From an uncultured Elusimicrobium sp. (GTDB lineage Bacteria; Elusimicrobiota; Elusimicrobia; Elusimicrobiales; Elusimicrobiaceae): DNA of 39,611 bases. Under the pieces are notes generated by a model. That model was not told the origin of the DNA. It worked only from the letters and a program-made list of their open reading frames with translations, and made no database searches. Positions 1-8,431 of the stretch are shown here, in pieces (the first letter of the stretch is position 1; every line of letters begins with the position of its first letter). The position numbers were made by a program, and so were the translations under genes. The DNA lies in assembly GCA_902766765.1 (NCBI GenBank), contig CACXER010000042.1, positions 1-39,611 of the forward strand, in the 5' to 3' direction.

Positions 1-15
1 TACTTTTTCAGCCAT
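1..15 (-). CDS. 5' end of a leftward gene, truncated by the window edge
   Basis: Only the first five codons (M-A-E-K-V) are inside the window. The start is supported by a strong Shine-Dalgarno AGGAGG on the minus strand about 8 nt upstream (23-30) and by a good promoter at 76-104. The product cannot be identified from five residues. It is divergent from smc. Confidence 0.7.
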
Positions 16-27
16 TGTTAAACTCCT

Positions 28-70
28 CCTTATAAGGATCGTCGTTAATATTAACGTACACTAACGTACA
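28..70. promoter_or_regulatory. Repeat and palindrome cluster in the leader of the leftward gene
   Basis: TAACGTACA occurs twice in tandem at 52-60 and 62-70, a period of 10 bp (one helical turn). It overlaps a perfect 14-bp palindrome at 43-56 (CGTTAATATTAACG). A second 10-bp palindrome, CCTTATAAGG (28-37), abuts the ribosome-binding site. The position just downstream of the -10 box suits a repressor site, but no regulator can be named. Confidence 0.4.
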
Positions 71-75
71 AATCA

Positions 76-104
76 AGTGTAATAAAAAAAATCTAATTTT
101 GCAA
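76..104 (-). promoter_or_regulatory. Promoter of the truncated leftward gene
   Basis: Read on the minus strand: -35 TTGCAA (99-104), 17-nt spacer, -10 TACACT (76-81). Predicted transcription starts near 69, giving a leader of about 54 nt. The leader holds the direct repeats and palindromes described at 28-70. Confidence 0.6.
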
Positions 105-182
105 GTGTTTTTTTTAGGCGGGTGTTCCTCGGGGTCTTTTTATATAGTACGCGTACGGGGTAAAAAATGGGCTTTTTACCTA

Positions 183-217
183 TATAATAGGGGAAAATGG
201 TATAATCAAACTATAAT
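183..217 (+). promoter_or_regulatory. Probable smc promoter region (three TATAAT boxes)
   Basis: TATAAT occurs at 183-188, 201-206 and 212-217. None has a convincing -35 at 16-18 nt, so the active box cannot be chosen. smc itself has a Shine-Dalgarno AAGGGG (222-227), so it is translated from a leadered mRNA. Confidence 0.4.
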
Positions 218-232
218 ATCTAAGGGGATTTT

Positions 233-3200
233 ATGTACTTAAAAGCAATAGAAATTATGGGGTTTAAATCGTTCGCCGATAAATCCCGCCTGGATTTTGA
301 ACCGGGTATTACGTGTGTAGTTGGACCTAACGGTTGCGGTAAATCTAACGTGATTGATTCTGTACGTTGGACAATCGGTGAAATGAGTTGGAAAGCGTTG
401 CGTTCTGCTTCCATGGTAGATATTATTTTCAACGGTACCGCCAAACGCGCTCCCCTAAACATGGCACAAGTGAGCATGATTTTTGATAATGCCTCACGCC
501 AACTTCCCTTAGATTTTAATGAAATTACCGTTACGCGCAAAATCTTCCGCTCCGGTGAAAGTGAATACTATTTAAATAAAGTTCAATGCCGTTTGCGTGA
601 TATCCGCGATTTGTTTTTAGATACCGGTATCGGCGGCGAGGGCTATGCTATCATTGACCAGGGCGGTGTGGAAAGTGTGCTTTCCGCGTCGGCCGAACAA
701 CGCCGCGAGATGTTTGAAGAAGTAGCCGGCGTTTCCAAATACAAAGCCAAACGCGAAGAATGCGTGCGCCGTTTAGAGCGCGTGGACCTGGACTTGGCCC
801 GTCTGGCCGACACGGTGGCGCTTATTCAAGAACAAATTAAAAAGTTAGACAGCGAAGCCAAGAAAGCGCGGCTGTATCAAAAATACCGTGAAGAACTCAA
901 AGAAAGTGAAATTGCTATTTCCGTTTGCTCTATTAAAGAGGCCGATGCGCTTATTGCCAAACACACGGCCGAATTAGATCCCATTACTACCAAACAAAAT
1001 GATTTGGAAAACCGCATCTCCGCGCAAGAGGGCGCGGCGGCGGCGTTGGACCTTAATTTAACACACAAACAAAAAGAGATGGCGGAGTTTAATGAAAAAA
1101 TTTCTGCCAGCAAATATCAAGTTGGGTTGTTGGAAGGGGCTATTAAAAACTGTGATAACCTGACCGCCGAACTTACGGCGCAAATCTCCGCCTCCGGCGC
1201 GGAAGCCCAACGCGGGCAGAGCCGCTTACAGGAACTTGCCCCGACGATTGCCAAACTCAAAGAGCAACTTTCTGCCATCACGGCACAACTTGATCCCTTG
1301 CAACAAAATTACAATGAACAAATGCAAACCGCGCAAAAGTTGGAAAACGATTTGCGCCAAGCTGAAAGCGATTTGCAACATGCCTCTAGCGACATGATGA
1401 ATTTGGTACAGAAACAAATGGAAGTTTCCAACCGCATTTCGTTAGAAGAATCATCTGCCCAACGCGAAAATGAAGATTTAATTGCGGCCGAAAAAATCAG
1501 CCAAACTCAAACGCAAGGACTTAACGAACAAGAAGAAAAATTAAACGAAATTTCGGCCCGCGTCCAAACAGCCCAAGCCGCCAGTGATAAAGCACGCGAA
1601 GAAATTACCCAGGGAGAAAGTGCTTTTCAAAAACTGCAACAAGAGCGCGGTACGCTCAACGAAAAACTCTCTGCGGTTAAATCGTCCGTCGCGGCGTTGA
1701 AAGCCAAGTTGGAAATGATTCAAACCCAAGGTAAGAACGACCCGTACTGGGTGGGGGCGCAACTGGTGAGTAAAAGCGGGCTTTCCGGTGTGAAAGGCAC
1801 TTTGCGCAAGGCCTTGAAATATCCCGCCTCGTTAGGGGTGGCCGTCGAAGAAGCCTTTGGAAAATATTTAGATGCGGTGTTATGCACCGACGAAAAAACG
1901 GTGCAAGAAGCGCTTGCCCTCCTCAAGCAAAACGGCAAAGCGCGTGCTAAATTTATTGTACTTGCCAACGTTCCTACGGCCAAACACGACGCACCGGAAA
2001 ATGCGCTTAAAAAGCAACTTTCCTATAAGCCGGAACTGGAAAATTTAGTGAACTACGTTATCGGCGGATACAGTTATCAAGACGGTACAGTTAAAGACGC
2101 GTTCTTTGTGGGCGGTGGGGCGGAAGATGTCCGTGCGCCCGAGGCCTACTGGGGCGAAGAAGAAACCGTCCGCGGCGAAATGGAAACACAACAAGCCGAA
2201 GAAGAAACGCTTTCCAAACAAATTATTGCTAATTACGACGCACTTAAAAAAGCCGAAGAAGATTTAAAAACCTTGCGTGTAAAATTGCAAGAAGCGGCTG
2301 TGGCGCTCAATACCGTGCAAAATGAACGCGCCAACCAAGAGCGTTTGATTGCCCAAACCAAACAAGAGTTAGCGCGTGCCGCCCAACGCAAGCAAGAAAT
2401 TACCTTGCGGGTAGATAACCGCAAACAGACGGTCAGTGCGCTTAAAAAACAGTTGGAAGAACTCAAAAACAATCACGCGGCCACGCAGAAAAAAGGCGAA
2501 GAATTACGCTTAAAACAAGTGGAACTCCGCAAGCAGGCCGAAGCGTTAAAGGGTACCATCAATACGTTAAGTTCGCAACTCTACGATGTGCGTATTAAAA
2601 AGAATAATATAGAAGTGGACTTGAAATCTACGGAGTTTGAGTTTAACAGTTTAACCGACAGCGAAGGCAAACGAAACGAAAAGATTGCCTCTTCTAATCT
2701 GCGCTTAAAGAGTTTGGCCGAAGAAAAACTTTCCACCCAGGCCAAATTATCCTCCGAGCGCGATGCCTTGGCGCAACTGGAACTCACCGAACACCAAATG
2801 CGCGGCGAAGTAGAAGCGCTCAAAAAAGAATTTAACGATAAAACTACCGCGCTCAACGCCTGCAAGAAAGAATTTTCCGACCTGACTATTAAGAAGAATG
2901 ATTTGGAAAATGCCCTTTCCAACGCGCGGCGCCAACGCACCACCGTAGCCAATAACTTATTTGAAAGTTGGAATATCACGCCGGAAGAAGCCCAACTCAA
3001 CTATGGCGAGAAAACGGTGGATTACGAACGCGTGAAGATGATGCGCAAACGCATTGAAAACATGGGAGCCGTCAATATGACCGCGCCGGAAGAATACGAT
3101 GCGCTCACCGAACGCAATAATTTCTTGAAAACCCAAATCAACGATTTGGAAAGTGCGAAGAAAGATTTGAAATCGGCCATCAACAAAATCAATCAAACCA

Positions 3201-3715
3201 CGCGTGAAAACTTCCGCTACACGTTTGATCAAGTGCGTATGCACTTTAAGAATATTTATCAAACGCTTTTCCGCGGCGGGGAATGTGATTTGGTGCTGAC
3301 GCAACCCGATAATTTGTTAGAAACCGGCATTGAGATTTATGCTCAACCGCCCGGGAAAAAACTACTCAACATTACCTCTATGTCCGGCGGTGAAAAGACG
3401 CTCACGGCGATGTCGCTACTCTTTGCGTTTTTTACGCATAACCCGTCTCCGTTCTGCATTATGGACGAAGCCGACGCTGCCCTGGACGAAGCCAACGTAG
3501 AACGCTACGTCAATTTGATTAAAGAGTTTTCCAAAACGACGCAATTTATCGTCGTAACGCACAATAAGCGCACCATGGAAGCCGCGCGGATGCTCTACGG
3601 AATTACCATGGAAGAAAGCGGGGTGTCCAAAGTAATGTCAGTCAATTTGGCGGACCGCACCAATCCGGAAGACGTCAAGAAAAAAGAGGCCATTGAAGCC
3701 CTGGCGGAGGCCTAA
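233..3715 (+). CDS. smc: Chromosome segregation protein SMC
   Basis: This SMC ATPase forms the long coiled-coil dimer of bacterial condensin, which compacts and segregates the chromosome with ScpA and ScpB (not in this window). At 1160 residues it has the usual family length. Visible parts are the Walker A GPNGCGKS (residues 31-38), a first coiled coil (about 165-500), a globular hinge (about 505-650), a second coiled coil, the ABC signature MSGGE (about 1050-1054) and Walker B IMDEAD with D-loop ALDEAN (about 1076-1086). The start is set by AAGGGG 5 nt upstream of ATG. The stop TAA shares its last base with the next ATG (TAATG), so the phosphoesterase is translationally coupled. The signature reads MSGGE rather than LSGGE, a mild variant. 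Confidence 0.97.
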   Translation: MYLKAIEIMGFKSFADKSRLDFEPGITCVVGPNGCGKSNVIDSVRWTIGEMSWKALRSASMVDIIFNGTAKRAPLNMAQVSMIFDNASRQLPLDFNEITVTRKIFRSGESEYYLNKVQCRLRDIRDLFLDTGIGGEGYAIIDQGGVESVLSASAEQRREMFEEVAGVSKYKAKREECVRRLERVDLDLARLADTVALIQEQIKKLDSEAKKARLYQKYREELKESEIAISVCSIKEADALIAKHTAELDPITTKQNDLENRISAQEGAAAALDLNLTHKQKEMAEFNEKISASKYQVGLLEGAIKNCDNLTAELTAQISASGAEAQRGQSRLQELAPTIAKLKEQLSAITAQLDPLQQNYNEQMQTAQKLENDLRQAESDLQHASSDMMNLVQKQMEVSNRISLEESSAQRENEDLIAAEKISQTQTQGLNEQEEKLNEISARVQTAQAASDKAREEITQGESAFQKLQQERGTLNEKLSAVKSSVAALKAKLEMIQTQGKNDPYWVGAQLVSKSGLSGVKGTLRKALKYPASLGVAVEEAFGKYLDAVLCTDEKTVQEALALLKQNGKARAKFIVLANVPTAKHDAPENALKKQLSYKPELENLVNYVIGGYSYQDGTVKDAFFVGGGAEDVRAPEAYWGEEETVRGEMETQQAEEETLSKQIIANYDALKKAEEDLKTLRVKLQEAAVALNTVQNERANQERLIAQTKQELARAAQRKQEITLRVDNRKQTVSALKKQLEELKNNHAATQKKGEELRLKQVELRKQAEALKGTINTLSSQLYDVRIKKNNIEVDLKSTEFEFNSLTDSEGKRNEKIASSNLRLKSLAEEKLSTQAKLSSERDALAQLELTEHQMRGEVEALKKEFNDKTTALNACKKEFSDLTIKKNDLENALSNARRQRTTVANNLFESWNITPEEAQLNYGEKTVDYERVKMMRKRIENMGAVNMTAPEEYDALTERNNFLKTQINDLESAKKDLKSAINKINQTTRENFRYTFDQVRMHFKNIYQTLFRGGECDLVLTQPDNLLETGIEIYAQPPGKKLLNITSMSGGEKTLTAMSLLFAFFTHNPSPFCIMDEADAALDEANVERYVNLIKEFSKTTQFIVVTHNKRTMEAARMLYGITMEESGVSKVMSVNLADRTNPEDVKKKEAIEALAEA

Positions 3716-4452
3716 TGCGAATCGGTGTTTTTTCCGATGTGCACGGTAACTTGGAAGCCCTTCAGGCGTGTTTGACGCGGTTGGATAAAGAAGGGGCAGA
3801 GCGGTTTATTTTCTGTGGAGACGTTATTGGCTACGGCCCGGACCCGGAAGCATGTGTCCAGAAAATTTTGCAACTTCCGCTACTGGCTTGTGTGTTAGGT
3901 AATCACGATGCCGCGTTAGATAGATCGGAGTTGGAATCTTATTTTAACTACGATGCCCGCCTGGCGTTAGAAAAAACCCGCAAGTTATTATCTCCCGGTT
4001 CGCTCTATGCGCTTACCACCTTGCCCGAACGAGTACAAATGCCCAGTTTCTGTGTAGTGCACGGCACGCCGGCTGACCCGATTAAAGAATATTTTTCCAG
4101 CATGTTGCAGTTCAAATCTAATTTATCATTGTGGGAAGGTTCCGTCTGTTTCGTGGGGCATACACACCTGTCTTTTTATATGAAAGGTACGGCACGCAAT
4201 TGTACGGTTTCTTTGTGCAGTAAGGACGGAACGAAAATTTCACTTACCCGCCAATCGCGCTATGTCATCAATCCCGGTGCCGTTGGAAAACCGCGTGATA
4301 AGAACCCGCAGGCCGCTTTTGGTTTATGGGACACGAAAGCCAATACATTTACATTCTTGCGTGAAAGTTACGACGTGAAAAAAACGCAAGAGAAAATGCG
4401 TAAATACAAATTCCCCTCGTTTTTAATTGACAGTTTAGCCGTTGGTTATTAG
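3715..4452 (+). CDS. Calcineurin-like metallophosphoesterase (YfcE/MJ0936-type)
   Basis: A 245-residue cytoplasmic metallophosphoesterase. All five metal-site blocks are visible: D8-V-H10 in FSDVHGN, G35-D36, G62-N-H-D65, a histidine in VVHGTP, and GHTH. The C-terminal NPGAVGKPRD segment is typical of the small YfcE/MJ0936 phosphodiesterase group, which hydrolyses phosphodiester model substrates; the physiological substrate is unknown. Its ATG overlaps the smc stop by one base, so the two probably form one transcription unit. Its stop overlaps the stop of the convergent glycosyltransferase gene, and no terminator lies between them. Confidence 0.9.
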   Translation: MRIGVFSDVHGNLEALQACLTRLDKEGAERFIFCGDVIGYGPDPEACVQKILQLPLLACVLGNHDAALDRSELESYFNYDARLALEKTRKLLSPGSLYALTTLPERVQMPSFCVVHGTPADPIKEYFSSMLQFKSNLSLWEGSVCFVGHTHLSFYMKGTARNCTVSLCSKDGTKISLTRQSRYVINPGAVGKPRDKNPQAAFGLWDTKANTFTFLRESYDVKKTQEKMRKYKFPSFLIDSLAVGY

Positions 4453-5783
4453 GATTTTTTCCACCGGCTTAGCAAGGTGGCGGCGGCCAGACCGGCCGTG
4501 ATACATAGCACAAATTCAAACGGCGCACGAAAACGTGCATACGCTCCAAAAAAGCACGATCCGATCAACCAAAAATATCCGGTGTATGTCATAAGGAACA
4601 GGGTGGCTAACCGCCGGGTTTTCCATAGAAAGATAAACCCGGTTATCCCCAGCAACGCCACGAGCCCCACCTGCAGAAAAGCAAGTAAAAAGAGGAATTT
4701 ATCAGCGGCCGAACTTAGCCAGGGCCGCGGCAATATTCCGGTTTGGTTGAGTGTTTTTTCGGCTTGTTTCTCATCTTCATACCCAAACGCAAGACGTACC
4801 AAATGCACGTGATTGGTGCCCAGTAATGTTTTTCCGGCCCATACCGGTAAGTGTGTTAGTTTATGCCACTTGCTTTTTTTAAGTAACGGCGCGGCCAAGC
4901 GTTTATATTCACGCACTTGGTCGGGCGCCTGTCGGGAATTAAAGTCCGGCGGTAAAAACGCCAGTAGCATCCGTTGGGCTTGCGGCACGGAAAGATTACT
5001 TTGTTTGGCCACATAGTCGGCATTCCAAACGTACAGATTATACGCGCCGACGGACGTAAATCCGTTATAGCCGGTTTGGATGTGATTGCGTAATTGCCAC
5101 GCACCAATGCCTACCACCAGCGGCAGGATGAAACAAAGGGCTGTTTGTTTGGCCAGCGTGCGTGATTTTTTATACAAGATAAAAATTCCCAGTAATACAA
5201 AACTGACCGGAACAAAGTAATAAACCGCCGGACGCACATAGACGGCCGCTCCTAAAAAAATAGCGGCGGCGAACATATCCCATACGCGCAGGGTTTGCAG
5301 CCACCGAATGGCGAAAAATACAAACCAAGCAAGCAAAAACACGCATACGGTTTCCGTTAGTACGGCAAACGAAAGGGAAAAATACAGCACACTTGCCGCG
5401 CAAAATCCGGCGGCCCACCGTGCGGCGGTTCTATCCGCCAAACGAAGTGTTGTTACATACACCGGAAGTAATAAAATCAGCGATAGTATATTTTGTACGA
5501 TGACAATTCCCCACGTGGCACTATGCGTTAGCCATTGGGTTAGGGCTAAAAATACAGGATATCCCGGCGTGCGCATTAATAACGGCGTGGCGGAAACGGC
5601 TTCCCAAAATTGTCCGTATGTTAGCCACGTCTGGGCGGGATAAATATATCCCAGTGAATCCGGGAAAATGAGCGCTTGCTCGCCAAGCGGATTGATGAAA
5701 TAAAGGTGGGCAAGAGCCAGCAGTTTAAGGAGCACCGCCGACACAAAAATCCACCACAAAATTTTATCTTGATACCATTTCAT
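4449..5783 (-). CDS. Multi-pass membrane glycosyltransferase (GT39/ArnT-PMT-like)
   Basis: A 444-residue integral membrane protein with about 10-12 hydrophobic segments. The first lumenal region has PDSLGYIYPA followed by RTPGYPVFLAL, and TE and VRP motifs flank later helices. This architecture is typical of the GT-C fold (dolichyl-/undecaprenyl-phosphate-sugar transferases, PMT_2/ArnT group), which move a sugar from a polyprenyl-phosphate carrier to protein or lipid at the outer face of the inner membrane. Donor and acceptor are unknown. An upstream in-frame ATG at 5807 exists and overlaps eamA. I chose 5783 because it gives a compact N-terminus before the first helix and has TACACT ending exactly 6 nt upstream, the spacing repeated elsewhere here. 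Neither start has a ribosome-binding site. Confidence 0.75.
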   Translation of the reverse strand: MKWYQDKILWWIFVSAVLLKLLALAHLYFINPLGEQALIFPDSLGYIYPAQTWLTYGQFWEAVSATPLLMRTPGYPVFLALTQWLTHSATWGIVIVQNILSLILLLPVYVTTLRLADRTAARWAAGFCAASVLYFSLSFAVLTETVCVFLLAWFVFFAIRWLQTLRVWDMFAAAIFLGAAVYVRPAVYYFVPVSFVLLGIFILYKKSRTLAKQTALCFILPLVVGIGAWQLRNHIQTGYNGFTSVGAYNLYVWNADYVAKQSNLSVPQAQRMLLAFLPPDFNSRQAPDQVREYKRLAAPLLKKSKWHKLTHLPVWAGKTLLGTNHVHLVRLAFGYEDEKQAEKTLNQTGILPRPWLSSAADKFLFLLAFLQVGLVALLGITGFIFLWKTRRLATLFLMTYTGYFWLIGSCFFGAYARFRAPFEFVLCITAGLAAATLLSRWKKS

Positions 5784-5789
5784 ATGGGT

Positions 5790-5795
5790 AGTGTA
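5790..5795 (-). promoter_or_regulatory. Possible -10 box of the GT39-like gene
   Basis: TACACT on the minus strand ends 6 nt before the ATG at 5783. There is no good -35 and no TG extension, and the gene may simply be read through from eamA 13 nt upstream. Confidence 0.3.
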
Positions 5796-5796
5796 T

Positions 5797-6696
5797 CTAA
5801 TCAGCATCTACTTTCTTTTGGATTAGCCACAAACTGATAAAAATAAGCCCCATGCCGACAAGTTCCGTGCCATACGGCCACCGGGCGCGGAAAATCATAT
5901 CCGTTGCCATGGCAATAATCGGCGAGAAATACGTAACAGACGCCATGCGTGTAGCACCCCACCGTTGAATAAGCGCGACCATCAGCAAAAACGCCACAGC
6001 GGAAGAAAAAACACCCGCGCAGATGATAGAAACAATTACTTTGCCGCTAAACGCACTTACCGCCGGGAACGGCTCTAGTAAACCCGCAATCACGCATAGA
6101 ATCACTGCCGAAAATAAATACTGGTGAAACGTATTGGCCTCTAACGAAACGGCGCGGCTGTCTACCATAATTTTTTTTGTCAGCACGTTCCCCAGTCCGT
6201 AACAAAGGGCCATGGCCAGCAAAGCCCCATAGCCCAATAGGGTCATTATACCGCCCGGGCCGTTGAGGGCCGTTTGCACTTTGAGCCACATCATAATCAG
6301 TAGCCCGATCAGCCCCAACACCACTCCTCCGGCTCGCCGCCAGGTAAAGCGGTCCACCCCTTTAAGTAAAATGGCTCCCGCCACAAAACTCCATATCGGC
6401 ACCGTACCGTTGAAAATCCCGGCTACTGTCGGTGCAGTGTATTGTAATCCCCAGGACAAGGCCGCAAACGGCAGCAAAATAAGCAGTAGCCCTATCGTCC
6501 ACGGACGCCACAGTTGACGCATGGGGCATTTTAAATTCTTGCGTTGCACACCGTAATAGACGACGAAAAACAATAACCCCGCCAGTACTCTGAAAAATGT
6601 ACTCCACCAAGGCGGCAAAGCCTCTACCATATTTTTAGAGGTCAAAAAAGCAGTTCCCCAGCAAAGGGCTAAACAAAATGCTAAAAAGTAACTCAT
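5797..6696 (-). CDS. EamA/DMT-family transporter
   Basis: A 299-residue inner-membrane protein with about ten hydrophobic helices arranged as two EamA repeats (roughly residues 1-135 and 150-295). The N-terminal CWGTAFLTSK and FFRVLAGLLF patterns and the end-of-repeat APTVAGIF and SSAVAFLLMV segments are typical of the drug/metabolite transporter superfamily. Members export amino acids or other small metabolites; the substrate cannot be predicted. No ribosome-binding site is visible. TATAAT (6704-6709) ends 7 nt before the ATG, so the mRNA is probably leaderless. The gene is divergent from znuA and probably co-transcribed with the GT39-like gene. Confidence 0.88.
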   Translation of the reverse strand: MSYFLAFCLALCWGTAFLTSKNMVEALPPWWSTFFRVLAGLLFFVVYYGVQRKNLKCPMRQLWRPWTIGLLLILLPFAALSWGLQYTAPTVAGIFNGTVPIWSFVAGAILLKGVDRFTWRRAGGVVLGLIGLLIMMWLKVQTALNGPGGIMTLLGYGALLAMALCYGLGNVLTKKIMVDSRAVSLEANTFHQYLFSAVILCVIAGLLEPFPAVSAFSGKVIVSIICAGVFSSAVAFLLMVALIQRWGATRMASVTYFSPIIAMATDMIFRARWPYGTELVGMGLIFISLWLIQKKVDAD

Positions 6697-6703
6697 ATTC
6701 TCT

Positions 6704-6709
6704 ATTATA
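6704..6709 (-). promoter_or_regulatory. -10 box of eamA, probably giving a leaderless mRNA
   Basis: Perfect TATAAT on the minus strand, separated from the ATG by 7 nt. Transcription would start at or within a base or two of the A of the ATG. The -35 at a 17-nt spacing (CTTACC) is weak. Confidence 0.5.
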
Positions 6710-6755
6710 ATAAATTACTTGCGTCCGGTAAGTCCGCAGGGGTGGCGTGAAATCG

Positions 6756-6761
6756 TATAAT
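6756..6761 (+). promoter_or_regulatory. -10 box of znuA
   Basis: Perfect TATAAT, 9 nt before ATG 6771. Transcription would begin within about 1-3 nt of the start codon. No clear -35. No recognisable Zur/Fur palindrome could be identified with confidence. Confidence 0.4.
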
Positions 6762-6770
6762 ATATATAAG

Positions 6771-7652
6771 ATGAAAAAGAGCATTTTAATTTTATTGGTT
6801 ATTATGGTGTTGGCGGCAGTTTGTCTAATCCGTTTTTCCGCTAAAAAATCCGCTGTTCCGTCGGCAGTAGTAACGTCGGGATATGTGCCGTACACGCTGG
6901 TTAAACAAATCGGCGGAGGACTACTCCCTGTGGAAATGTTACTCCCGCCGGGGGCCGAACCGCATAGTTTTGAACCGTCGCCGGGCAGTATGGTAGCCGT
7001 ACATAACGCGCGCGCATTTGTATACGTGTCCGACGCATTGGAGCCGTGGGCCAAAGACGTGTTGGGTGCAGTTGGAAAAAAGACGCGGGTAGTGAATTTA
7101 AGCCAAGCGGTGGCTCCGTCGCAAGACCCGCATGTGTGGATGGATTTTGGGGCGGTGGTAGATATGGCGCGCGCGCTGGAAAAAGCGCTTAGCGAAATGG
7201 ACCCGGAGAATGCCTCTAGTTATGAGAAAAATCTAAAACAATTTGAACAAGAAGTGGCCGTGTTGGATATGGATTTTGCGCGCGCTTTATCTTCGTGTGA
7301 AAGCCGCGAGGTGGTGCATATCGGGCATTTGGCCTTTGGCGCACTTGCCAAGCGGTATCATTTGTCGCTAATGGCGCTGGCGGGTACGTCACACGATGGA
7401 GAACACTCTGCACAAAAACTCATTGATTTAACCAAGCACATCCGCGCCAAACATATTCAATCGTTATTTACCGAAGAAGCCGTTTCGCCGCGGCTTGCTC
7501 AAACGGTGGCGGCGGAAACGGGTGCACAAATTTTTCCGCTCTACACCATAGAAGATATTTCCAAAGACGATTTTTCAAACGGTGTTACGTACGCGCAACT
7601 CATGCGCCGCAATCTGGATAGTTTACAACAGGGACTTGTATGCAAGAAATAA
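6771..7652 (+). CDS. znuA: Zinc/manganese ABC transporter substrate-binding protein
   Basis: A 293-residue cluster A-I metal-binding protein with an uncleaved or cleavable N-terminal hydrophobic segment (residues 4-22). Metal-ligand histidines appear in the usual places: AEPHSFEPS, DPHVWMD and HIGHLAFGALAKRYHL. The FTEEAVSP segment then supplies the typical acidic C-lobe region, and the end TYAQLMRRNLDSL is family-typical. It captures Zn2+ (or Mn2+) in the periplasm and hands it to ZnuB. An in-frame GTG at 6747 lies eight codons upstream behind a GGGG run. I prefer ATG 6771 because it begins a normal signal sequence and because TATAAT lies between the two. The gene overlaps znuC by 13 nt. Confidence 0.88.
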   Translation: MKKSILILLVIMVLAAVCLIRFSAKKSAVPSAVVTSGYVPYTLVKQIGGGLLPVEMLLPPGAEPHSFEPSPGSMVAVHNARAFVYVSDALEPWAKDVLGAVGKKTRVVNLSQAVAPSQDPHVWMDFGAVVDMARALEKALSEMDPENASSYEKNLKQFEQEVAVLDMDFARALSSCESREVVHIGHLAFGALAKRYHLSLMALAGTSHDGEHSAQKLIDLTKHIRAKHIQSLFTEEAVSPRLAQTVAAETGAQIFPLYTIEDISKDDFSNGVTYAQLMRRNLDSLQQGLVCKK

Positions 7653-8431
7653 TCCGCGCCGAAAATATCACATTTGCCTATACGCGTGTGCCGGTATTGG
7701 AAAACATTTCTTTTACCGTGCACGCAGGGGATTATATCGGACTTATCGGTCCCAACGGTGGCGGAAAAACGACCTTATTAAAAGTACTGCTCGGTTTGCA
7801 AAAAGGGAAAGGGGAAATTTCGCTTTTCGGTACGCCACTGGCCAAATTTACCGGGTGGAATAAAATCGGTTACTTGGCGCAAAAAAGTCCGGTGGCACAG
7901 AGTCGCTTTCCGATTGGGGCCGAGGAAGTGGTTTTAATGGGGCTTCCCGGGCGCGGGGCCGGCGTCAGCCGCAACGAATTAAAAGAAGTATACGAAGCCA
8001 TGCAACAAACCCGCACACGCAAATATGCCGGGCGGCTGTTTAACGATTTGTCTATCGGACAACAACAACGCGTTTTGCTGGCGCGCGCGTTAGTCAGTAA
8101 GCCGCAACTTTTAATTTTGGATGAACCGTCCACCGCTTTAGATGCCCAGTCACGCGAGATGTTTTTTGATTTACTCGGCGAACTCAATACCAAACATCAT
8201 ACCACGATTTTGCTAATTACCCATGATACGGGCGAAGTGGGAAAATATATTTCCAAATTTATGTATGTGGATAAATCGCTGGTGTTTTTTGGTACGAAGG
8301 AAGAATTTTGCCATTCCGCAGCGGTAGCCCAAAAACTAGGGCCCTTTGCCCAACATACCATTGACCATTTGCACAATACCCACGGGCATTGCCCACTCGG
8401 GGCGTCGTGTAAGGAGTGTCACCATGATTGA
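7640..8431 (+). CDS. znuC: Zinc/manganese ABC transporter ATP-binding protein with His/Cys-rich tail
   Basis: A 263-residue ATPase that powers metal import through ZnuB. Walker A is GPNGGGKT (37-44), Walker B LLILDEPS, the D-loop TALD, and the H-loop histidine is in LLITHD. The ABC signature reads LSIGQ instead of LSGGQ. The last 25 residues are unusual: seven His and three Cys, including a GHCPLGASCKECHHD end, which looks like a metal-binding tail and favours zinc as substrate. Overlaps of 13 nt with znuA and 8 nt with znuB show a tightly coupled operon. Confidence 0.92.
   Translation: MQEIIRAENITFAYTRVPVLENISFTVHAGDYIGLIGPNGGGKTTLLKVLLGLQKGKGEISLFGTPLAKFTGWNKIGYLAQKSPVAQSRFPIGAEEVVLMGLPGRGAGVSRNELKEVYEAMQQTRTRKYAGRLFNDLSIGQQQRVLLARALVSKPQLLILDEPSTALDAQSREMFFDLLGELNTKHHTTILLITHDTGEVGKYISKFMYVDKSLVFFGTKEEFCHSAAVAQKLGPFAQHTIDHLHNTHGHCPLGASCKECHHD

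Noticed and set aside
159-180. Hairpin GGTAAAAA / TTTTTACC upstream of smc as a terminator
   Set aside because: AT-rich stem without a T-tract following it; no upstream plus-strand gene is known to need it.
6774-6830. Lipoprotein signal in ZnuA (LAAVC)
   Set aside because: Val directly before Cys does not fit the lipobox, and hydrophobic residues continue after it.
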